Assembly: GCA_001632425.1 (NCBI GenBank)
Contig: KV425560.1
Span: forward strand, 220,989 to 284,988
DNA: 64,000 nucleotides
Reading direction: 5' to 3'
From: Neolentinus lepideus HHB14362 ss-1
Taxonomy: Eukaryota; Basidiomycota; Agaricomycetes; Gloeophyllales; Gloeophyllaceae
Shown here piece after piece: positions 29,514 through 39,872 of this stretch. Each line of letters opens with the position of its first letter. Position 1 is the stretch's first letter. The position numbers were made by a program, and so were the translations under genes. The notes under the pieces were generated by a model. It saw only the letters and a program-made list of their open reading frames with translations. It ran no database searches and was not told where the DNA came from.

Positions 29514-31916
29514 TTACAGAAGGGGCGTGGTCTTGGCTACAGGAGGGAACGCGGATGACATTGGCGAGACTTGCAGTTGCTGCGAGGCAGTGTTTGAGTC
29601 GGCCATCGCGTCTAATGTCATGGAGCTAGAGATGATAGCGGGCGGATGGCTTGTGCTTGGTGTGGCAGGCGTAGCACCTGTTGCGGATATCTTCCCGATG
29701 TACCATGACTATTGATGAGCAGAGCGACATGTATAAGCGAAACTACGACAGGACGACAAGGGTTACAACGTACAGGAACCCAACCGCGATCTCCACCCTC
29801 CTCTTTCACCGCCTATGTATGATAAAATTGAGCTGCAGCTGGAGAAATGGCACGGAACGATAAGACGTACGTAAGACCAATGATTGTAACGTTTGAATAC
29901 TCTTAAAGCATCATCCTTCATAAGGTCCAGCTCTTCATCTCCTTTGCCTTCGTAATCCATCAAAGCAATTCCCGGAAAACTCGTAGAGACGATGCTCAGA
30001 GGAAGAATAGGCGTCTTCTTGGACTGGGGCGAAGAAGGCGAGGAATCGGACATGGGACCCCGAAGGGCATTGGCCTCCGCTACAGCAGATGCAACAGGAA
30101 TGTTCGTCTCGAGCAGACACCCAGCGGGCACCCAGCCTTGCTTCGTCATGTCTGGCTCGACGGCACCTGTGCCCGCCGGGTCACGCTGGACAACCCACCA
30201 GCCTCGGGCTCGGGACAGGATGATGAAGGTATCACCGCTACGGCAACGTTAATATGTTGCAAATGGTGCTGTAGATGATTGCACTCACACAACTACATCA
30301 AACTCGTCTTCTTGCTCAGCCATATATGGGTATATGGCGACCGCATAGGACATTCCTGCTGAAGCAACCATGTTCTCTCTTGTGCTTATGATGCCGTTCG
30401 GCTCATTATTCTCTTGTGCTTTCGTCTTGAGGGGCTCAGTGCCCGATACTGTCGTCGTAGTACTTGACGTCAAGCCAACCTCTTCCGATCTCTCCTTAGT
30501 CTCCGCCGCTGGCGACATAATCTCCGGCCAGCCTCCCTGCGCCGAGGTCATTCCTGTGAGAAGAGGAGGGGATGAAGTAGCTATGGGATCATGCACTTGT
30601 AACTTAGAAGGCCGAGACGTCGATCTACCTTGCCCAGCGCTGCCACCCGCAGTCTTCGGACCGCTTCCAGACGTGGAGGATTCTGAGGCTTTCCTGGCCG
30701 CCTGCTTCTGCTGCGCAACGGCGATGGGCGAGCGGATATCCTTGATGTGCTTCAGCATAAAGACAGGATTCTTCTTCGCGTCCTTGAGTTTCTGAAATAG
30801 CAGAAGGGGTTTCTCGTCAAAACTTAGACATCGTTCTATCCGATTTCCTGGTCATTTGTTAGAATAGCTTTCGCGACTTGAGCATATGTCCTACCAGAAG
30901 AACCATAGCAAATGAACATGGCGTAATTCTGCCAGTCGTCGTTGTTGATCTTGTACTTCTTGAGTGCAGCCGGGAGCACCTTCCATGCGGGGTCATCCAG
31001 GCTGACTTTGAAGCTTTTCAGATTGTCTGAACTCTCTTGGCGGACGGGTTTGGGTGGGACAGGTACCATTGCCCCGCTACTGTTGTCTGCTGGGGATCCT
31101 TTCCACTTGTCGTTTGTCTGCTGACTCTGCGATCCGTTCCTGGCGTTATATGAAGTATCATGTTCCATGCGCTGCGGTGAGGGTTGGGGTGATTCGAGGG
31201 AAGCCTTGGTCGGTGACTGATTTGGTTTGTAATGTGCCCACTTAAATGATGGCTGTCTGCGGAGTAGGCTATCTTCGGACTATTGGGTGTTAGACCGACT
31301 TCGATCAGGGATCTTCAAGATACTCACTGGTCGAGCATATGACGACCGGATTCCACTTAAGTCTTCCATACATGAATGCAGACTGTCCCTCAGCCGGTGG
31401 TTCTCGTCCTCGAGATGATGCAGACGTTCCTCTGAATAAACTCAGCAAGGAGTACGCGCACGAGAGGAATGAATGACCTTGGGACCTAACTAGCGTGTAG
31501 AGCTTATCAACACTGACGTTCGAATTGCGTTCCTCCGCCTCAGCTGTGCAGCGTCAGCTCAGTCCTAGAGATGGGAGGTGATCATTACTAACATGGAGGA
31601 ACATATTGGTCATCCTCAATGGGTACATCGTGCACAAGCTTTTCCAGATACACGGCCTTCAGAATAGCGAGTCGCTGTCCAACCGTCGCAACTCCTACTT
31701 CCTTGAGAGTATCGGCATCTAGCATACATAGGACGTCCCCTGAAATGTTATGCTCTAGCCAGGATTTAGATGGTGTCGTTCTCATTGCAACTTGCAAATA
31801 CCTCGTATCTGTACCTCATACTGAGGGTATCCCAGCTTCGCAAAAAAGGCTTGGACGTCATTCTCGTCCCAATCCAAGATGTTCTTCTGGGGCTCCTCGT
31901 TCATGCCGGCATACAT
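29514..31916 (-). CDS. Ste50/Ubc2-type MAPK-cascade adaptor: SAM, RA and two SH3 domains
   Basis: It starts at 31916 (MYAGMNEEPQKN). A SAM domain follows: ILDWDENDVQAFFAKLGYP, then HNISGDVLCMLDADTLKEVG and VGQRLAILKAVY. A coiled coil comes next (RLHHLEDENHRLRDSLH region), then a Ras-association domain (FKVSLDDPAWKVLPAALKKY, DWQNYAMFICYG). The C-terminal half has a first SH3 (AVAIYPYMAEQEDEF, WWVV, GWVPAGCL) and a second (IALMDYEGKGDEELDL, HWSY, GWVPSWYIGKI). The last exons were joined at phase 0 to complete the second SH3, giving TAA 29514-29516. In Ustilago, Ubc2 with this layout links the MAPKKK (SAM-SAM) to Ras and upstream inputs in mating and filamentation. Ascomycete Ste50 lacks the SH3 domains. 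Confidence 0.9.
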
Positions 31917-32232
31917 GCTCGGTGCTGTGGAGACCCGGCAAGAGTCTTGTCGGTAGATGTTGCTGGAGAAAGCAACGTGGCGGACACAGCAGTTGTCTGT
32001 ACACCGACAGGGGCTTATAAGAGTATGAGGTGAGACTTGAAGCTTGAGTGATACACGGAGTTGAAGCCCATCTATTGTTGGACGATGCCTCCGTCCTCCA
32101 CGCGAGCGCCCACACGTGCGTCTCAAGGGATTCATCGCGACTCGTTTAACATCTCTGTTGCTCTCACCTCAGCGCTACGAGGTGTTGTAGATGTTCTCTG
32201 GACACAGTTAACGTCTTATATCGGTTTCGTAT
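31917..32232. promoter_or_regulatory. Divergent promoter region, Ste50-like / 32.2-kb gene
   Basis: 316 bp lies between opposed start codons. Open frames here are antisense or upstream extensions of the Ste50-like first exon. No known motif was recognised. Confidence 0.45.
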
Positions 32233-35200
32233 ATGGAAGACCCATGGGGAAACGCTTGGGGTGAGCCTGGCAAGCCCGCCGTGTACGGAACTTCAACCGT
32301 GAGCAATTGGACTGCACCTCCGGCAACGTCGACAGGTCATGGCGACTCTGAAGCCGACTTGGGAGCGCCCTCTTGGTCTACCGGCGACGATATCAAATGG
32401 GCAGAGCCGTCAACCGTGCAATCCTTCTTGTGGTCGCAGGGCGAGGACGCGTTAGCTTGGGGATCTAATCCGTACGCAGACCTTCCTATAGGCAAAGCAG
32501 ATCCTACAGAGCATAGTCTACCGTCTCCTGTTACCCCGAGAGAGGACGACGAGTCGTCCATTTCGCGCGCATCATCTCCCCTTACTCCGGTACAGACTTT
32601 CGGCTCTGAATGCCCACAGTCGGCTGTTTTGTCCCAGAAGTCTCCAATTACCACACAGTCACCTGCAGCTTCACCACCTGCTACCCCCGACGTATTCGGG
32701 ACTTTTGAAACAGGACTTGTTGCCGATGATCAACTTGGGTCAGGCGAGCTCGACCCTTGGTCACCCGCATCAGGTACCTTTGTCGCGGAACAGTCTGCTT
32801 GGTCGAGTGCCGGAGTAGAGAAACCTGAAGATGACGAAGGGAAACAAATGGATGAATGGGAGGCAGCTAAGAGAGAGAAGGAGGAGCGTGAAAAGAGGGT
32901 TGTGAGTATCACTTGTTTTCTATACTCCTTATAAACCTTCATATTAAGAAATATAGCCTCCCGAAGTGGTGGCTCAAATTCTCGAGGAATGTGAGAAAAT
33001 CGTGCGGGATGTTGGTCCGGACGAGAGCGTTTTATTGAAGACTGAGAGTAGTGAGAGCTGGCAGAGCGGCTTGGAAGGCGTTCCGGGTTTGTGAGTGCAG
33101 ACATCTCTCGCTATGCATGTACTCAGACACTCCGTTTTAACACCCACTAACCAGAGAGGCCTTAATGAAGGATCTATTGCCCGACAATGCACCTCCTTTT
33201 GTACCATTCAAAAACTCTGCCATTGCAAAAGAGATGCTGAACTCCGTGCGCATGACGAGGAATGCGCGTGCTGCGCATATAAGCCCAATGTCGTACTTTA
33301 CATCCTCGTCAAAAGGTTCTATGGTTTGGGAAGCCTCCGTCAAGCTGCGAGCTAGTCCTGCACCCGATGTGGATGTCCCTGCCGGATGGAAGGTTTTGGA
33401 GAAGCGGGCGTCGCTCACGCAGCCTGTTACTGTAGAAGAGAGACCGAAGAAGGGGGGTTTACTATCCTTCTTGAGCCGGCGTGCATCTGCACAGCCCAAC
33501 CCGGCAGATTTGATGCCGTCGCGTCCATCGACACCAGCGTCCGAACCTCGAACGTCGTCTTCAGCTAGTGATGCCAGGCGAAGCACAGACAACGTCAAAC
33601 CCGACATGTCCAGCACACCAGGTGAAGTCCTGCCTCCTATCACCTCACCTCCTGCATCATCATCATCAGTATTGACGCCCGTAGTCACGCGAGTGACCAC
33701 TCCGACTCTGACAGCCATCATTTCATCCACTCCGAAACAGCCGGAGCTCCCCATCGTTCCTGACGACCAGCCGACCTCTGCTCCTTCCGCTGTCTCGCGC
33801 TTCTTCAACCGATTCTCCCGGACAAAGAGTTCTAGTCCTCGAAACTCCATGGCTCTATCTTCTGACGATATCGACTTCCTCTCCGACCTTGTGCCTAGTG
33901 CGAGCGATGACCACGAGGATGATGATGACCCTCAGCTCAAGGCGCTATCCAAGATGCTGCAATCGAAGCCCCTCGACGTTCCCGCTAGGCTGCCTCCACC
34001 ACTGGCTCCACCACCGATGCCTGCAAGTCGGCCGCCTAGCGTCATGTCTGCGAATAGGTCGCTATCCCCTGTTCCCACAACCCAGCCATCGCCCGGCGGG
34101 TTGCGACAGTCAGGCCAGGCTGCTTTCGAGGAGTTAAGTCCTATCGCTCCAGTGAGAACTTCAACCCCACCTGTGGCATCTACAAGCCAGTTTGTAGCGA
34201 GGACAACTAGTCCGTTGTCTTCGTCTTCGTATGGTCTCGAAACTGAGTTCTTTGGGAAGCCTTTCGGTCTCCCACCTCTGCCGCCTCCTCGGGAAACTGC
34301 GCCAATGAGCCAAGTAAGATCTCCTATTCCTATCCTGGCCCCTCCGCCGTCGTCTTCACGTGCATCCACCCCTGCCACGAGTGATCTATTCACGCTTCCG
34401 CCGCCACCCTCTTCACAGCCGTACATACCAGCGAGCATTGCGGCTACTCAGCCGTCATCGTCTATAGCTGATCCTTTTGATGACGACGATTTCTCCGACT
34501 TCCACGGTCCCTCCGTACTGCAGTCGTCTCGCCCCATTGCCGCTACGTCCTTGTACGACTCCAGCTTCTCCTCTGCATCCGACAACCAATTATACTCCAC
34601 CCCCGAGCGACCATTACGGCCCCCGCACTCTGTATCACACCCGAATTTCGACGATTTTGATGATTTTGTTTCCTCTCCAATACGAAGTCCTTCACCTCCA
34701 CGTCCCCCAGCCAAGCCCCCTGTCCCGACGAAATTGCCCGCGTCGAAGTCGTCGCCGCACATACGGAAGCCGTCGACGATTGATCATCTCGCCACTCTCA
34801 ATCTTGTTGAGAGGGCAGCTGCGCGTTCCGGGCAATGGCCAGCGCCGCCATCTCCGTTGCCCAACGCATTGCCACCGCCGCCACCACCACCACCCCCGAA
34901 TGGAATGATAAAACCGTCACTCAGTCTGGATATTCTGGACGAGGAGGATCTGCCGCTAAAGCCTCCAGATAACCGGAGTACATTGGTGGCATCGACATCC
35001 TCGCCAGCGAGAGTGGGGCTCCTTCCGCCTCCACCAGTATCGACCAACATTCTTAGGCCTATCTCACCACCCTCGTCATTCAACCGACCAAAGCCGGCGA
35101 CATCGCTATTGAATTTGTCTTCCTTCGACTCTTCTCCGGCTATCACGACCCCGGCTAATCCAAGTCCGGCACCGAGCGTAACAGCCGCGAACGGGAAAGC

Positions 35201-35243
35201 TGGACTGTCCGCGCAGGACTTATCATTCTTCGAGGGCCTCTGA
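32233..35243 (+). CDS. Long disordered Pro/Ser-rich protein with acidic Phe (DDFxDF) motifs; function unknown
   Basis: It starts at 32233 (MEDPWGNAWGEPGKPAVYG) and ends at TGA 35241-35243, with two short introns near 32,900 and 33,095. Most is low-complexity Ser/Pro/Thr, with a run of nine prolines near residue 860. Conserved-looking islands are an N-terminal DPWGxAW box, a helical middle (VVAQILEECEKIVRDVG...NSAIAKEMLNSVRMTRN), acidic aromatic motifs DPFDDDDFSDFHGP and FDDFDDFVSSP, and a C-terminal LSAQDLSFFEGL. Acidic WxxF or FxxF motifs of this kind occur in clathrin-adaptor accessory proteins (aftiphilin, yeast Laa2), so a role in AP-1/endosomal traffic is possible. This is inference from short motifs only. 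It is divergent from the Ste50-like gene. Confidence 0.8.
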
Positions 35244-35428
35244 GATGCCCCGTCTCGCATTTGTCTACCATTTGCATGCACACACTGTATCTTCTAGCTC
35301 ATTAATTTTGCACTCGATATGCTACATTCAACTGGATACAATACAGCGCAGCTACAGTAAAGTAACAGAAGTAAAATGACCATCTGAGTGAGTCATCATC
35401 ATAAATTTGAGCAACGATATCTACCTCT

Positions 35429-37515
35429 TCAGGTTTTACGAGATTTTTTCTTTTTTCCTGGTGTCCGCGAAGAAGATATTGGCAGCTCTATTGAGCCTCC
35501 CGCAGCCTCAGCTTCAACGCCGCCGCTCTGCTCGATTTTTGTCCGTGCCTCAAGGAAGAACATGACGTCCCTCAACTGGTCCTCCAATTCACCGATTCTA
35601 GATCCAAAGTCTTCCTTCTCTTTATCAGCTTGTTCCACCCTCTGCTTCATCTTCTCCAAGTTCTTCAACAACCCTTCACTAACAGCTCTCTCCTCCTTCA
35701 GCTCCTTCTCTAGGCGTCTGGCTAGATCGGTAGCTTTATCAGCTCTTTTCTCCGCTCGAGCCTTCTCCCTCTCGAGCGCAGCCACTCGCTCTTCTTCCTT
35801 TTGCTTCCTTCGCTCAGTCTCCTCCCTGGTGTTCGACCGCTCATTCTCAACCTCCTTGCTCAACCTCTCCACCACCGTTTTTAGCTCGCCAACCTGCATC
35901 TTCAACTCCGCACTCTGCTCCTCATAAAACATCCGTTGAGAGTCCAACTGCGACGTCAGTAGGTACGAATATTCGATCCCGATGGCCTCTATCTTCTCCG
36001 CGGTCAGGGCGTCTGACGGGCCAGGTCCAAGACCGCCCGCATTAGCATTACTACCGCCGACACTCGAAGCTGCTGAGGGTAACTCAACGAGCTTGCCGTC
36101 CGCCTTGTTCTGAATCAAGCGGTGCACGTACCCGTCGCCAGCATAGTCCCACACACGCTGGGTCTCCAGTTCGAGCGCGTACAAGTGGGTCGTGCGTTCG
36201 TAATGGGCCTGCGCGTGGGCGCGGCCGTACCGTCCGCAGCCGATATTGCCGCATATCAGGCAGATCCAGAGGTTTGCTGTGGAGGAGCAGTCTGCGCATC
36301 GGGAGAGACCTGGTGTGGAGGGTGAAGTGAAAGGAATAGGAACTGAGGAGCGGTTACTAGAAGAGGGTGGGTGTGAGGATAGGAGTGTCTGAGAGTACCT
36401 GCAAACGGGGCATCTATTTCGTCGTGTATTAACAACGACATAATCCGCGTGATCATTTCAAAACTTACCGACTGTCGCCCCATTGACTCAAACATCTGCA
36501 ATGAAATGTATGCGAACATGGCACAGTGACAAGGCCCGTAACGGCGGAGTCCATTCGCTCGAGGCAGACTGGACATGTCGGCAGCTCGTAGGCACCTTCA
36601 GGGATGCTAAGGCGTGATATTGCAAGGGACATCTGGTCGTCTGGCTCGATGGCCACGGACAGAACATTCACGACGTGACATATTTCAGGCTACAATGTTG
36701 TGCAGAATGAGAAGACACTTCAAGCTTAAACAGCGTTAAACTCACGTCCATAGAATTGAAGGGCTTGCCATTGTAAGCTTCCGCAAACTCCGCTGCATCT
36801 TCAGCATTGCGGAATTTGATCAGTACAATGGAGCGATTCGGAGCTGAATCCCTACATGACATTCAATGGCATGTTTCGGTCGGCAAAGACAGCGCGACTG
36901 TACCTGATCATTCGCAAATGAGCCATACCCTCTGCAGCAGGAGCAACGAATGCGAGGAAGTCTGAGGGTGTCATCCACGAAGGTACTGCTAGGACGCCCA
37001 TCATGATGCCATCTGAGTCTATATGCTGCAGCGTCGAATCATTGACCACTGAGGACGACGAGGATCTTTCAGGGTCGTCATTGGTGGGTGCAGCATCGGA
37101 AGTTTGACGAAAGACATGTACCACTCCTTCAGGCAGGTTCGTAGACCCTGTCTTCGTACGCGTATGGGGAACGAACTTCGCGACTGCAGCGCCTACAAGA
37201 CTGGGTAAGGACTACCTCCACCATGCAAGAAGGAGAATTAGACGAACCTCTATTCCGCTGCTCCCTCTCCTTCCCTGACAAGATCGCTTTACTCATATCC
37301 TCAAAGTCCACCCAATCGAGACGAATGGGCCCGAATCTGTAGTCTTTGTGATGCGGATTGAAGAGGGCGTTCTGGCGCGCGGTCGACTTGGGTTTCTGTG
37401 CAGGCAGACGCTGGAATATCGACGTCGGGAGAAAGGAGTCCGCTTTCTGAGGCTGCGAGCTCGATATATTGTCAGATTTTGGACGCAGAACGATGCGGAT
37501 GTGGTAGCCTTTCAT
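35429..37515 (-). CDS. ETP1: BRAP2/ETP1-type RING and UBP zinc-finger E3 ligase
   Basis: It starts at 37515 ([13 protein letters not shown]) and ends at TGA 35429-35431. Domain order matches BRAP2: an N-terminal RRM-like domain ([49 protein letters not shown]), then a RING (CPVCLERM...[10 protein letters not shown]...CPVCR). Next is a UBP-type zinc finger ([20 protein letters not shown]...[15 protein letters not shown]) that binds ubiquitin tails, and a long coiled coil ([20 protein letters not shown]). The tail is basic (KKKKSRK). Human BRAP2 is a Ras-responsive E3 that restrains KSR scaffolds and binds NLS motifs; yeast Etp1 acts in ethanol tolerance. Which role applies here is unknown. About six introns are needed. 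It is head-to-head with the Nudix gene, start codons 71-95 bp apart. Confidence 0.93.
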
Positions 37516-37586
37516 GATTCTACAGTGGCGCCGGCATGCTCGCGATGCAGCAAGATCAGTTGCCGGCGGCTCTTTGAATTCATCCC

Positions 37587-38556
37587 ATGTCCTCCACGAG
37601 ACGCCTTGATATGATTTGGCGGTCATTCTCCTCGACCGCAACCTCCGCCCTGCGACTGCCTCGGACGACGTCCCCTTATGTCGCACTGTCTTCGCCATTA
37701 ACGCGATCATCAATCACTGCTATACGAACTGTGCTAGCGGAGCAACAATACCAATTTCCTGATACGTACTCAGAGCCGACTGCAGCCGTCCTTGTACCGC
37801 TATGTAACGTGGACAACAAACCTGGAGTCCTATTGGAAGTGAGAGGAAAGAATATGAGGAATCATTCGGGAGAGGTGAGGTACGCATTGCGACCGTCGCC
37901 ATTGCTGCACCGTTAAGCTCGCTGCAGCTTCCCGGGAGGTCGGGTGGATAAGGTATGTTTCCTGTCCCCTTAAAGGGCAGTCCAATCAATTCGCCTCGAC
38001 ACAGACGGATCTTTCTTATGAGGCCGCCGCTCTGAGGGAAACGGAGGAAGAAGTGGCCATCCGTCCTGAACAAGTGGAAATCCTGGGTACCATAGGCCCA
38101 CCCGAGCGCTCTCTGCGTGGACTAAGAGTATGGCCGTACGTGGTGAGTCTCCCATTATTCTTCAAAGCATCTATCTCTTGACATATTCTCTAGGGATTCA
38201 TCCATCCCTCGGTAGAGAGTCGCCACCACCCTTCAAGTGACTCCGACCCTCTCCCTTCCATATCTCTGTCGGACCTCAGAGCATCGGCTCCAGAAGTCGC
38301 GCATATATTCCACCTCCCCTTCACAGAAGTCACTAATCCTGATCGTCTTCGCGTGCACGATTTCCGGCGCCAGGTCGACCAACCGTATTGGGCGATCACA
38401 ATGTCGGATTTCATTTCAGGCGGCGCGACCGAATGGGCTAGCGATTCGCTGCAGAGGGACAAGATCGGCGGCGGTAGGGGCGGTAGACTGGAGGTATGGG
38501 GGTTGACGGGCTGGTATATGACGATGTTGATGAGGGCGCTGGGGGTGTACGATTGA
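37587..38556 (+). CDS. Nudix hydrolase, CoA-diphosphatase (PCD1/NUDT7-8)-like
   Basis: In-frame ATGs are at 37587 and 37611; the second gives MIWRSFSSTATSALRLPRTT, a good mitochondrial presequence, and either may be used. Four exons join into a Nudix fold. The Nudix box runs FPGGRVDKTD...AALRETEEEVAI, with the REtxEE catalytic core intact but Ala where the family consensus has Gly near the end. The upstream GVLLEVRGKNMRNHSGEV and the FPGGRVDxTD pattern are typical of the PCD1/NUDT7/NUDT8 branch, which cuts CoA and its esters to 3',5'-ADP and phosphopantetheine. Location could be mitochondrial or peroxisomal; no C-terminal SKL-type signal is seen (ends LGVYD). The stop is TGA 38554-38556. Confidence 0.88.
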
Positions 38557-38809
38557 GAGATGCGGAGACGGATGGACTTGGGCACCGCAGAGGCTGGATA
38601 GCTGTCCCCGTACTGGTGGATTCAAGTTCCTGGATCGCATATCGAGAGCTATCAATCACGCGAGTCGTGCAATGCATTTAAGATGTCTCTGGCCGCGTGC
38701 CATCAAAGAGTGAGAGGACAAAGGCAGTAAGTGCGTTCCTGGCGGGTGCTTATGTTGAGAATAGGCTTTGGCGCAAAGCTGTGTATTACTACCCAACCAC
38801 TCGTCCACG

Positions 38810-39140
38810 ATGCCTCCAAGGAGAGAAGACCCAAAAAGAACTGCTAGAGTAGCATCGGCGACAACTGCCTTGGCCCTTCTGAGGGATGGTTTGACTGTTC
38901 TCGCGAACTTGGCGGACGGCGGGATAAATGTGCCCTTTGTCAAAGGATCAGCACAAATTGCTATACAACTCATCGACGCCGTTCAGGTAAGCTCGTGCAA
39001 AGGTGTAGGGCCTCGTGGGTCACGCCTGACAGAATGTCGGATCTGCTAGACGATGAAGAATAACAAAGACAATATTGTCGAGATGTGGCGCAAACCGCCG
39101 CAGAGACCATGCTCGGCCTAGCCGGGGCGCGATCTCAAAA
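38810..39140 (+). pseudogene. N-terminal fragment of an NLR-type protein (helical domain), decayed
   Basis: ATG 38810 opens a basic start (MPPRREDPKRTARVASATTA) and a helical segment (LLRDGLTVLANLADGGINVP then GSAQIAIQLIDAVQ). This pattern is common at the N-terminus of agaricomycete NB-ARC/TPR proteins. After an intron, MKNNKDNIVEM continues, but the matching continuation (VAQTAAETMLGLAGARSQKL) lies in another frame and soon meets stops. Between 39,140 and 39,870 only scraps in mixed frames remain. It is read as the front of the same relic as the NB-ARC part downstream. Confidence 0.55.
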
Positions 39141-39872
39141 GCTTCGATGATACGATGATAGAAGAAATCGAGAAGTTTCAGATGTACCCGCTTGATATGC
39201 CAATGTTTGTGTACAACCAGTAAACTTGGTGAAATTGTTGGAATTCGGGATTCGGGTCGAGCTTGCGGGCTCGCATGTGGTCGTGAGGGGGCGTGCCGGA
39301 GGCGCCCATATTGGGCATGATAAGAAAATTGTATATAAACTTCGTATTTACAGGATGTACTGTACGTGATTGCCCTTCGGGCAACCGACTGCTCGGGGCA
39401 AGCGCGCCCGCGTCGTATCGATCTTTGGAATATTTCTTCAGAAATGCATTGAGCCATGCAAGATATGGTCGACCGGAATCGCTTGCAGCGCCTTGTCACA
39501 CGGACTCAAGACCAGGGCTGCATTGCCAGATGGAAGGTCTACCTAAATCATGTTCGCCAGCTATTTGTGGTGCGTCACTTGTATTGCATCACCACATTTC
39601 TCAATAACTCGAGGGCAGTAAAGTGCAGTCATAAATATGCATGCAGGCCAAGTTGTGATCCGGGGTAAACTTGATGGTCTTACTGTCCAAAGGATGGATA
39701 CGAACTTGCAAGGCATCCATGACATCATAGTAGGAGATCAATGCCCAGCTATGGTAGGTCTCATTGTCATAACCAACTTCAACACATAATTAATGGTAGT
39801 CAAATCATCAGATGAAGGGAAGGTATAAGCATTCATTCATTCTATGTGATTGTTTGTTGATGCATGTTGTAG

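Noticed and set aside
33137..33850. 237-residue minus-strand open frame
   Set aside because: It is antisense to the Ser/Pro-rich coding exon of the 32.2-kb gene, is Gly/Val-rich as expected from complemented Pro/Ser codons, and has no domain.
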